Shown here piece by piece: positions 1 to 6,687 of a stretch of 32,601 nt of DNA. Positions within the stretch are counted from its first letter, which is position 1, and every line of letters starts with the position of its first letter. The position numbers and the translations under genes are program-made. A model generated the notes under the pieces. That model worked only from the letters and a program-made list of their open reading frames with translations. It searched no databases and was not told where the DNA came from. The stretch is from a bacterium (GTDB lineage: Bacteria; Acidobacteriota; HRBIN11; JAKEFK01), in contig JAKEFK010000323.1 of assembly GCA_022616075.1 (NCBI GenBank), positions 1 through 32,601 on the forward strand, given 5' to 3'.

Positions 1-98
1 AGGGGCATCCCCCTGGGTTTGTCCGGCGTGACATCCTTTAAATCGGTGGTCAACTCCCGCTCAAAGGCATCTTCCGGCGGCCTGGAGTTCTTTTCCAT
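1..98 (-). CDS. N-terminal fragment of an unrecognised protein, runs off the left edge
   Basis: An ATG on the minus strand at 98 opens a frame that stays open to the window edge, giving 32 residues that begin MEKNSRPPEDAFERELTTDL and are rich in charged residues and proline. No signal peptide or membrane segment is visible. A perfect TATAAT ends 7 nt before the ATG and there is no Shine-Dalgarno sequence, so the mRNA may be leaderless. The gene is divergent from the TolC-family gene. I do not recognise the family from so short a piece; that it is a real gene rests on the open frame, the residue composition and the -10 hexamer. Confidence 0.5.
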   Translation of the reverse strand, partial: MEKNSRPPEDAFERELTTDLKDVTPDKPRGMP

Positions 99-105
99 GC
101 CGCCA

Positions 106-111
106 ATTATA
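106..111 (-). promoter_or_regulatory. TATAAT -10 hexamer, probable leaderless start
   Basis: The minus strand reads TATAAT, then 7 nt, then the ATG at 98. That spacing would place the transcription start at or next to the start codon. No good -35 is visible. Confidence 0.45.
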
Positions 112-292
112 ACGCGGTTTCGTGGCACAACATTTGCGACAAGTCTGAATTCGACCTCTAAAAGGCCGAGAAGTGACCGGAAATGGGAAATCGAATACAA
201 CTACAAATCAAATGCAGTAGAATTGACGGTTTGGAACAGAAACCCAACCATTACGTATTCCTAAAAGACATAAATCAAATCAGGAGTGCTCT

Positions 293-1792
293 ATGAAATC
301 GCTCGTTATTTTTTGTCTGTTGGTCTTTTTCAGCGGGATTTTATCTGCTCAGGAGGAAACCCCGGTTTCCTTGAAGCAAGTCATCGACCTGGCATTGAAG
401 AACAATCTCGACATTGCCGTTGAAAGCTATAACCCGGAAATTTTCGATACGCGCGTCTCGTTTGAAAAAGCAAAGTTTGAACCGTTATTCGCCGCAACAC
501 TCGATACTAGAGACTCAACGACACCGTCCGGGTCATCGCTTGTCGGTGAAGAGGCAACGACTAACGAGCAATTCACTTATAACTTCAGCTGGGATCACCA
601 ACTACAGACGGGAACACGATACAACGTCGTATTTAACAATTCGCGGCTGGACACAACACAACGGTTTACCAATCTTAATCCGAGTTTTGATTCCAGCTTG
701 TTTGCAAATTTGACGCAACCATTACTCCGCGGGTTTGGCACTGAAGTAACGAAAGCCCCGATCCGGATTGCGGAGGCAAACCGGCTTGCTTCGGATCACA
801 GGCTTCGTCAGCGGGTCCTGGATATTGCATTACAGGTAGAACAGGCTTACTGGGATCTGGTTTTCTTCCGAGGGCAGATGGATGTGCGCACGCAGTCTCT
901 TGCTTCTGCTACTGCTCTCTATGAGAACAACAAGAAGCAGGTAGAAGTGGGAACAATGGCGCCCCTCGAAATCGTTGTTGCGGAAGCTGAAGTTGCGGCG
1001 CGTAAGCAGGAAATCATCACAACAGAAAATTTGATCGGTAATACGGAAGATCGTCTTCGAAATCTTGTAACTACGGAAAAACAGTCGGATCGATGGGATA
1101 TGAAATTTGTGCCTTCGGACGAACCGATGGTTCGACCGGTTGCAATTACATCGGAAGAAGCGATCAAAAAGGCTCTTGCAAATAATCCTGATTTGAAAGC
1201 GCTTGAAATGGATCTTTCGAGCGATCGATTAAGTAAGCGTTTGGCTTCGGATGCGTTGAAACCACAGCTAGATTTCCAGGCAAGCGCGGGATTAACAGGG
1301 CTGGGTGGCGATGTTCTAATCCAGGACGACTCTTTTCCTCCGAATGTAATAGGAGTCATACCGGGAGGCTATTCGGATGCACTCTCTAGTCTGTTTGACA
1401 ACAAAACGTGGTCAATCGGTTTCATCGTTGGTTTGCCGGTCGGAAATCACGCTGCCGAAGCTGATTTTGTTCGCGCCGACCTTACGGAAAAGCAAACGGC
1501 AAAAACACTTGAAACCGCACGGCAGAACTTGATTTTCAATATTCGCACATCCATCCGAAATCTTGAGAGCGACTTAAAACGTCTGGACGCAGCCCGTGCC
1601 TCGCGCATTCTGCAGGAAAAGAAGCTGGATGCGGAAAGAAAGAAGCTGGCGGTTGGTTTAAGCACAAATTACATCGTGCTGGATTTTCAGGATGATCTGG
1701 CGTTAGCTCAATCTCAGGAATTGTTGGCGACTGTGGATTACGAAAAGAACCTTGCGCAACTGGAAAGGTTCATGGGAGAAAATCTGCCTTAA
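293..1792 (+). CDS. TolC-family outer membrane efflux protein
   Basis: Outer-membrane channel of the OEP/TolC family, expected to form the trimeric exit duct for tripartite efflux or type I secretion. The 499-residue length is normal for the family. A Sec signal peptide (MKSLVIFCLLVFFSGILSAQ) is followed by two OEP repeats rich in long amphipathic helices. The first has the typical 'AIRIAEANRLASDHRL'-like and 'LQVEQAYWDLVF' helix regions, and the second contains 'AIKKALANNPDLKALEMDL' and the C-terminal helix ending 'YEKNLAQLERFMGENLP'. AGGAG lies 6 nt before the ATG. No membrane-fusion protein or inner-membrane pump gene is adjacent, so the partner complex is unknown. Confidence 0.88.
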   Translation: MKSLVIFCLLVFFSGILSAQEETPVSLKQVIDLALKNNLDIAVESYNPEIFDTRVSFEKAKFEPLFAATLDTRDSTTPSGSSLVGEEATTNEQFTYNFSWDHQLQTGTRYNVVFNNSRLDTTQRFTNLNPSFDSSLFANLTQPLLRGFGTEVTKAPIRIAEANRLASDHRLRQRVLDIALQVEQAYWDLVFFRGQMDVRTQSLASATALYENNKKQVEVGTMAPLEIVVAEAEVAARKQEIITTENLIGNTEDRLRNLVTTEKQSDRWDMKFVPSDEPMVRPVAITSEEAIKKALANNPDLKALEMDLSSDRLSKRLASDALKPQLDFQASAGLTGLGGDVLIQDDSFPPNVIGVIPGGYSDALSSLFDNKTWSIGFIVGLPVGNHAAEADFVRADLTEKQTAKTLETARQNLIFNIRTSIRNLESDLKRLDAARASRILQEKKLDAERKKLAVGLSTNYIVLDFQDDLALAQSQELLATVDYEKNLAQLERFMGENLP

Positions 1793-1796
1793 ATAC

Positions 1797-1817
1797 AACC
1801 GCCAAGGCGCCAAGACG
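1797..1817. repeat. Half copy of the CCGCCAAG-type dispersed repeat
   Basis: The bases AACCGCCAAGGCGCCAAG match the left arm of the complete inverted repeat at 21604-21677. Only one arm is present here. It sits between the convergent ends of the TolC-family gene and the HtrA-like gene. Confidence 0.6.
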
Positions 1818-1828
1818 TCTAGTGAACT

Positions 1829-2974
1829 CTAAATTCGGAAGGAAGAGAAGACCTGGTCCACAAACGGCCGGATCTCTTCCTCCATTCCTTTTGGATACGA
1901 AACCGACAGGATGTAAAAATTCCGGCCGGAGCTCGTATAAAACGCGTGCATCGCGTAAGGATTTAACGGATCGGAGTCTTCATAGTAAGCGCGAAAGCCG
2001 GTAAGATAATCGACCGAATAAGGAATCAGCTCAGACCTTAAAAAATCCGCAAAAATCATAGTTTCTGATTTTTCAATCGCCTCGATCACGTCATCACTCC
2101 AGGAAGAGGTCGCACGAATCTCAATCACAATACCTGACTCAGCTGACAGAAGATGAAATTTATCGGAACGTTCATAGATTTTTGAAACCCAGTGTTTTGG
2201 CAAATCCAACTTAAAGGGAAAAGCGCTCGGACCACTAACCATTTTCATTTCCAAAAGCTTGAGAAAGCGGGCCGGACCCGGGGATGCGGGTTTTTCGAAT
2301 TTCCACTGAGGTTCGATCCGGTTGACATCTGCCATCGTTACGCTTTCGTTTCTTTTTTCAGCAAATGAAGCAATCGTTTCCATCGGAATCGCCCTCTTGC
2401 CTTGAACCCATCCGATGATCTTGCCGGCGGAATCATACAGAGGGGTGGAGCGGGAAGAATAAAGGCTGGATTCAATCAAAATGAGGTCATAACCTTTGCC
2501 TGTATCCAGGATTTCATGCACCGCAGCCTGCGTTAGCTCCCACCGCCCATTTTTTTCTGTCCAGTACGAAACTTTATCGCCGATCGCAAGAGTGTTCGAA
2601 CTGATGATGGGAGTAATCACCGGGATCTCTTCCTCCGCCGCAAGAACGGCAATGTCCATCGATTCGTTGAAAGACAACAAACGGTTCGTGTACGTGCTCG
2701 TTCCATCCCACTGCACTTGAACCTTTGATGCGCCTTTCACATCGGAATAGCTGCAAACGATGGTGTTTTCATCGTAAAGAAAACCGAAACCTGTTTTCAG
2801 GACCGCGCCCGACGGCAGTAGAGAAGTGATCGTAATTTTGTTCGTCTCAAGAATCTCCGTCTCCTGCGCGTTCAATTCACCGCAGAGAACGCAGAGAACG
2901 CAGAGAAAAACAACCAAATTCTTATTCTCTCTGCGCTCTCTGCGACCTCTGAGGTAAAATACGGGCTTTTCCAT
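1829..2974 (-). CDS. Secreted, catalytically degenerate HtrA-like serine protease homologue
   Basis: A 381-residue protein with a trypsin/HtrA-like core at about residues 50-200 followed by a C-terminal alpha/beta domain (about 245-381, perhaps PsbP/DcrB-like). Core landmarks align with HtrA: 'TGFGFLYDENTIV' for the first beta strands, 'ESMDIAVL' with the catalytic-type Asp107 kept. The His position (HtrA 'NNHVV') reads 'SYSDV', and the nucleophile motif 'GNSGGPL' reads 'SSRSTPL' with Arg175 where Ser is expected, so proteolysis is unlikely. The signal peptide (h-region LVVFLCVLCVLCG, c-region ELNAQ) is encoded by a dispersed repeat. The ATG lies 4 nt after the tatC stop, suggesting coupling in a tatA-tatC operon. 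A TTG at the 'LVVF' leucine is a possible alternative start but would remove the basic n-region. Function: probably a binding or regulatory role in the envelope (inference). Confidence 0.7.
   Translation of the reverse strand: MEKPVFYLRGRRERRENKNLVVFLCVLCVLCGELNAQETEILETNKITITSLLPSGAVLKTGFGFLYDENTIVCSYSDVKGASKVQVQWDGTSTYTNRLLSFNESMDIAVLAAEEEIPVITPIISSNTLAIGDKVSYWTEKNGRWELTQAAVHEILDTGKGYDLILIESSLYSSRSTPLYDSAGKIIGWVQGKRAIPMETIASFAEKRNESVTMADVNRIEPQWKFEKPASPGPARFLKLLEMKMVSGPSAFPFKLDLPKHWVSKIYERSDKFHLLSAESGIVIEIRATSSWSDDVIEAIEKSETMIFADFLRSELIPYSVDYLTGFRAYYEDSDPLNPYAMHAFYTSSGRNFYILSVSYPKGMEEEIRPFVDQVFSSFRI
2876..2957. repeat. GCAGAGAACGC-type dispersed inverted repeat, copy 1 (inside coding sequence)
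   Basis: Left arm TTCACCGCAGAGAACGCAGA and right arm CTCTGCGACCTCTGAGGTAA are near-complements flanking a variable, AT-richer centre. The same arrangement occurs at 16656-16738 and 18678-18766. This copy lies within the start of the HtrA-like gene and encodes its signal peptide. Confidence 0.85.
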
Positions 2975-2978
2975 TCGC

Positions 2979-3725
2979 TCAATCGTACTTTCTGCCGAAG
3001 ATCCACGCGATCAGAATGCTCAACAGATAAAGAAGCAACATCGGAACGGCCAGAAAGGTTTGCGTGACCACATCCGGAGTGGGAGTTATGATGGCTGAAA
3101 TAACAAAACATATGAGAATAGCGTACTTAAACTTATTCAACAAAAAGTGATGATTGATGATTCCAAATTTGGCAAGAAAAAACGCAAGAATCGGAATTTC
3201 AAAAATTAACCCGATTGCCAGTGTGAGTTTACTGAATAAGGAAAAGTAGTCATTCACGCGAACATCCTGTTTAAACTGGCTTCCAACTTCCAGGAAATAC
3301 CGGCACGCAAACGGAAACACATAGTAGTAGCAGAAAACGCAACCAGCCAGAAAGAAAATCGTCGAAAAGAAAATGAACGGAATCGCGTACGTTCTTTCCT
3401 TCCTGTATAAGCCCGGAGCGATGAAAAGCCAGAGCTGGCTAATGAGTATGGGAGAAGTAAAAATCAACGCCGCTAGAGCAGACACCTTCATATAAACAAA
3501 GAAGGGCTCGGTGAGTGAAATGAATGAGAGTTTGTCCCCTTTCGCGACAAACTTTAGAAAGGGGGCCTGCACAACTTGAAAGATCGCCTCACGGTAAAAC
3601 CAGCAGACAATGAATCCCGCGAAAAGCGCGACAACGCAGATGATCAACCTGCGCCGCAATTCCTCCAGATGTTCCCAGAGGGTCATCTGCCCTTCTTGCG
3701 TTTCAGCTTCCTGAAGAGTGGTCAT
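2979..3725 (-). CDS. tatC: Sec-independent protein translocase TatC
   Basis: Multispanning core subunit of the Tat pathway; binds twin-arginine signal peptides and recruits TatA to export folded proteins. From the ATG at 3725 the protein has 248 residues, within the usual 240-260. The hallmark N-terminal 'LWEHLEELRRRL' cytoplasmic region is followed by six hydrophobic helices, with the conserved 'SLTEPFFVYMKVSALAALI' periplasmic/TM2 region and a 'FEIPILAFFLAKFGI' segment. An ATG at 3686 (starting MTLWEHLEEL) has a better Shine-Dalgarno-like AGAAGG and is a serious alternative start. The gene follows tatA and is followed 4 nt later by the HtrA-like gene. Confidence 0.95.
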   Translation of the reverse strand: MTTLQEAETQEGQMTLWEHLEELRRRLIICVVALFAGFIVCWFYREAIFQVVQAPFLKFVAKGDKLSFISLTEPFFVYMKVSALAALIFTSPILISQLWLFIAPGLYRKERTYAIPFIFFSTIFFLAGCVFCYYYVFPFACRYFLEVGSQFKQDVRVNDYFSLFSKLTLAIGLIFEIPILAFFLAKFGIINHHFLLNKFKYAILICFVISAIITPTPDVVTQTFLAVPMLLLYLLSILIAWIFGRKYD

Positions 3726-3756
3726 GTTGCGATGGTTTTCTTGAAAATGATAACCG

Positions 3757-3939
3757 CTATTTCGATTCCGGCTCTTCCATTTCTTTCTCGATGTTGTGCT
3801 TGATCTCGTTGGAAGCGCGCCGGAATTCTGCAAGAGTTTTACCGATGGAGCGTCCTAATTCGGGCAGTTTTTTGGGGCCAAAGACCAATAACGCAATTAC
3901 CAGAATCAAGACAAGTTCCTGAATACCGATAGGTCCCAT
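3757..3939 (-). CDS. tatA: Twin-arginine translocase subunit TatA/TatE family
   Basis: Small pore-forming Tat component of 60 residues. One N-terminal membrane helix (IGIQELVLILVIALLVF) is followed by the signature 'FGPKKLPELGRSIGKTLAEFRRA' hinge and amphipathic helix, then a short acidic tail. The Phe-Gly pair after the transmembrane helix is conserved in TatA. It is the first gene of the tatA-tatC-protease homologue operon. A perfect TATAAT lies 8 nt before the ATG and no Shine-Dalgarno is present, so the operon mRNA may be leaderless. No tatB is visible nearby; in many bacteria one TatA-type protein serves both roles. Confidence 0.95.
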   Translation of the reverse strand: MGPIGIQELVLILVIALLVFGPKKLPELGRSIGKTLAEFRRASNEIKHNIEKEMEEPESK

Positions 3940-3947
3940 ATATGAGT

Positions 3948-3953
3948 ATTATA
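3948..3953 (-). promoter_or_regulatory. TATAAT -10 hexamer of the tatAC operon, probable leaderless start
   Basis: TATAAT on the minus strand is followed by 8 nt and the tatA ATG. No clear -35 is seen, and upstream lies a dispersed inverted repeat. The position implies transcription starting at the AUG or within 1-2 nt of it. Confidence 0.5.
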
Positions 3954-3959
3954 GCTTTA

Positions 3960-4030
3960 TAAACAAAGTAGCGCGGGCGTCCCGCCTGCGAGCCTGCGAG
4001 CTGACGCAGACGAGACGTCCGCGCTATTTG
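3960..4030. repeat. AAGTAGCGCGGGCG-type inverted repeat, copy 1
   Basis: Left arm TAAACAAAGTAGCGCGGGCG and right arm GACGTCCGCGCTATTTGG form a long imperfect inverted repeat around a variable centre. It sits between the divergent tatA and relA/spoT promoters. Related copies lie at 8494-8559, 13130-13192 and 15996-16058, with truncated ones at 10353-10375 and 23580-23606. Confidence 0.85.
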
Positions 4031-4047
4031 GATAATAAATTTCTTTG

Positions 4048-4076
4048 TTGACGGGAAATTAGCCGTTACCTAGAAT
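4048..4076 (+). promoter_or_regulatory. Sigma70-type promoter of relA/spoT
   Basis: TTGACG (4048-4053) and TAGAAT (4071-4076) are separated by exactly 17 bp. The expected start near 4083 gives a leader of only about 10 nt. There is no convincing Shine-Dalgarno sequence in that leader. Confidence 0.7.
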
Positions 4077-4092
4077 CTGTTTAAGAGTCGGA

Positions 4093-6276
4093 ATGATTCG
4101 TATCGAAGATATTGTCGAAAAGGTCGAGAAGTATCAAAAGAACCCGGATACTGATCTGATTCGTCAGGCTTATGTGTTTTCAGCCATGGTGCACAAAGCT
4201 CAATTACGGCAGTCCGGAGAACCATACCTGATCCATCCACTGGAAGTGGCTTCCATCCTGTGTGACATGAAGCTCGATACGACTTCCATCGTCATCGGTT
4301 TGCTACACGATGTGGTGGAAGACAGCGCCACCACCGTAGAGCAAATAGAAAAATACTTTGGCAAAGAGATAGCCCATGTGGTCGACGGCGTAACAAAAAT
4401 CAGCAAAGCCTCCTTCCGATCGAAAGAGGAACAGCAGGCGGAGAGTTTTCGCAAGATGATCCTCGCAATGGTCGACGACCTGCGCGTCATTCTTGTAAAG
4501 CTTGCAGACCGGCTCCATAACATGCGCACACTGCAATTCCTTCCACCGGAAAAGCGGAGCAGCATCGCCAGAGAAACCATGGAAATCTATGCTCCCATCG
4601 CCCATCGTCTCGGCATGTCGAAAATACGAAGCGAGCTGCAAGATCTTTCCTTGATGCATCTGGATCCTGAAAGCTACAGCAACGTTGAAACCCGCGTTGA
4701 ACAAAAGAAAAAACAGGTCGAAACGTTTATCGAAGAAACGCAAAACACCCTGAAGAAGAAATTACGCGAAAACGGATTCACTGCGGACATTCATTACAGA
4801 ATCAAAGGCACTTTCAGCATCCATGACAAAATGCGAAGGCAGCGCGTGGACATGGATAAGGTCTACGATTTTGTTGCGTTCCGCATCATCACTGACAACA
4901 TCAAGAATTGTTATGGAATTCTTGGAATCATTCATCAGCTCTGGCGGCCGATTCCGGGCAGGTTCAAAGACTTTATTTCACTGCCAAAACCGAATCTTTA
5001 TCAATCCCTTCACACAAGCGTAGTTTCGGAAAGAGGCTTTCAGTTTGAAGTTCAGATCAGGACTCAGGAAATGCACCGCATCGCGGAAGAAGGGATCGCC
5101 GCGCACTGGAAATACAAAGAAGGAAAAGTGGTTGGTGGAAAGGACGAAGAAGCCCTCAGGTGGTTACGTCATCTCGTGGAATGGCATCGTGAAGTGAGCG
5201 ACAACCGTGACTTCATGAACGCCGTGCGTGTGGAGCTGTATCCGGAAGAGGTCTATGCGTTCACACCCAAAGGCGATATCAAAGAATTTCCGCGCGGCGC
5301 CACACCTCTTGATTTCGCTTATTCGATTCACACTGATGTCGGCCATCAATGCATCGGAGCAAGAGTGAATGGAAAACTTGTGACGCTACGGTACAAGCTA
5401 AAAAATGGAGACATTGTTGAGATTCTTACGCAGCCGAATCACAATCCGAGCCGCGATTGGCTTGCCATTGTTCAAACATCACGCGCGCGCAACAAGATCA
5501 AACAATGGTTGAATGCAAATGAGCGAATCAAAGCCATCGAACTGGGCAAGAAATTGCTGGAAAAACAGATTCGAAAGCACAAACTGAACGTGAGAAAGGT
5601 GTTGAAGGAAGATCAGCTCGTCTCCCTGCTTCCCGATTATGGTTGCACGAAAATCGAAGATCTCTACAGTTCGCTCGGTTACGGAAAAGTCTCCGCAAAA
5701 CAGATTGTAGATCGTTTGATTCCTCAGCCTGTTACTCCGGAAGGAACTGTTGTTGCTCCGCCGCCTGAACCACCCGAGGAAGAATCGAAGATAACCGCAG
5801 CTCTCAAGAAAGCTCTCAGAATCGGAACAGATGAAGCCGTGAAAGTGCACGGCGCGCACGATCTGCTTGTTTATCTCGCCAAATGTTGCAATCCAATTCG
5901 CGGAGAACCGATCATCGGTTACATCACGCGCGGCAAAGGAATCTCCGTGCATTCCAACAAATGCCCCAATCTTGAAAAACTACTGTTTAATCCGGAAAGA
6001 AGAATCGAAGTGGAATGGAGTGGAAAAGAGGAAACTCCTCAACAGGTTAAAGTCTCTATCTGGACGGAAGATAAACCGGGTATGCTTGCAGAAATTTCCA
6101 CAGCCATTGTGAATTCGAAAACGAATATTCGAACCGTGCAAGCCCAGACTTTTCCAGACAAGCATGGGCAGATTGAACTGATCCTGGAAATCGTCGATAC
6201 GAAGCATCTGGACCGGGTTCTATCCTCCATACGCTCCGTCGAAGGCGTTCTTGAAGTCGAAAGGATACTGCATTAA
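4093..6276 (+). CDS. Bifunctional (p)ppGpp synthetase/hydrolase, RelA/SpoT (Rsh) family
   Basis: Cytoplasmic stringent-response enzyme that makes (p)ppGpp from GTP/GDP and ATP and degrades it. The full Rsh architecture fits in 727 residues. An HD hydrolase domain carries His48, the His72-Asp73 pair in 'LLHDVVEDS' and 'KLADRLHNMRT'. The synthetase domain has 'RIKGTFSIHDKM', 'VYDFVAFRII', 'PKPNLYQSLHTS' and 'FEVQIRTQEMHRIAEEGIAAHWKYKEG'. TGS domain ('VYAFTPKGDIKEFPRGATPLDFAYSIHT'), zinc-finger/RIS region with 'KCCNPIRGEPIIGYITRGKG', and a C-terminal ACT domain follow. Key motifs of both activities are intact, so it is probably the single housekeeping Rsh. The promoter is immediately upstream and the STAS gene follows after 31 nt. 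Confidence 0.96.
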   Translation: MIRIEDIVEKVEKYQKNPDTDLIRQAYVFSAMVHKAQLRQSGEPYLIHPLEVASILCDMKLDTTSIVIGLLHDVVEDSATTVEQIEKYFGKEIAHVVDGVTKISKASFRSKEEQQAESFRKMILAMVDDLRVILVKLADRLHNMRTLQFLPPEKRSSIARETMEIYAPIAHRLGMSKIRSELQDLSLMHLDPESYSNVETRVEQKKKQVETFIEETQNTLKKKLRENGFTADIHYRIKGTFSIHDKMRRQRVDMDKVYDFVAFRIITDNIKNCYGILGIIHQLWRPIPGRFKDFISLPKPNLYQSLHTSVVSERGFQFEVQIRTQEMHRIAEEGIAAHWKYKEGKVVGGKDEEALRWLRHLVEWHREVSDNRDFMNAVRVELYPEEVYAFTPKGDIKEFPRGATPLDFAYSIHTDVGHQCIGARVNGKLVTLRYKLKNGDIVEILTQPNHNPSRDWLAIVQTSRARNKIKQWLNANERIKAIELGKKLLEKQIRKHKLNVRKVLKEDQLVSLLPDYGCTKIEDLYSSLGYGKVSAKQIVDRLIPQPVTPEGTVVAPPPEPPEEESKITAALKKALRIGTDEAVKVHGAHDLLVYLAKCCNPIRGEPIIGYITRGKGISVHSNKCPNLEKLLFNPERRIEVEWSGKEETPQQVKVSIWTEDKPGMLAEISTAIVNSKTNIRTVQAQTFPDKHGQIELILEIVDTKHLDRVLSSIRSVEGVLEVERILH

Positions 6277-6307
6277 AATAAGTCACTTAAAAGAAGAGGT
6301 GGTTCCC

Positions 6308-6646
6308 ATGAAAATTGGTCGTCACGAAGAAGGGTTTGTCGTTGTCATTGAGCCTAAAGGAAAAATCACGATTGGGGAAGGAGACGTTCTGTTGCGGGAA
6401 GAGATTACGCGTCTCCTTGGGGAAGAGAAGAAACAGCTGGTTCTCGATCTTGGCGGCATATCGTATATGGATTCTGCGGGGGTCGGCGAGTTGGTGAGCG
6501 TTTATACATCGGTCAAGAATCGGGGGGGTGAACTTAAGCTTTCTTGTTTGACAAAGAAGATTAAGGATCTGCTTCAGATTACTCAGCTGATGACGATTTT
6601 CGACACCTACGAAACAACTCAAGAAGCTGTTTCCTCATTTAAGTAA
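6308..6646 (+). CDS. STAS-domain anti-sigma factor antagonist (SpoIIAA/RsbV type)
   Basis: A 112-residue single STAS domain. Such proteins bind and sequester an anti-sigma kinase when unphosphorylated, releasing a sigma factor or another partner. The family's phosphorylation loop is present as 'ISYMDSAGVGEL', with Ser as the expected target, followed by 'KNRGGELKLSCLTKKIKDLLQITQL'. The start at 6308 is chosen because AGGTGG lies 5 nt upstream; an in-frame ATG at 6251 lies inside the relA/spoT gene and lacks this site. It follows relA/spoT on the same strand, so co-transcription is likely. No cognate anti-sigma kinase or phosphatase gene lies in the window. Confidence 0.9.
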   Translation: MKIGRHEEGFVVVIEPKGKITIGEGDVLLREEITRLLGEEKKQLVLDLGGISYMDSAGVGELVSVYTSVKNRGGELKLSCLTKKIKDLLQITQLMTIFDTYETTQEAVSSFK

Positions 6647-6658
6647 TGATCTGTCTAA

Positions 6659-6678
6659 GGCGGGCCTCCGTGCCCGCC
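6659..6678. terminator. GC-rich hairpin between convergent genes
   Basis: GGCGGGC and GCCCGCC form a perfect 7-bp stem with a 6-nt loop, placed between the converging STAS gene and the TPR/cNMP gene. There is no U-tract, so it may instead be a REP-like element or a weak bidirectional stop. Confidence 0.45.
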
Positions 6679-6687
6679 AGATAGAAC

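Noticed and set aside
919-1359. Minus-strand open frame of 146 codons inside the TolC-family gene
   Set aside because: Antisense shadow: serine- and arginine-rich composition, no RBS, and the opposite strand encodes a clear TolC-family protein.
5479-5952. Minus-strand open frame of 157 codons inside relA/spoT
   Set aside because: It is the complement of conserved Rsh domains (post-TGS and zinc-finger region); no domain or start signal.
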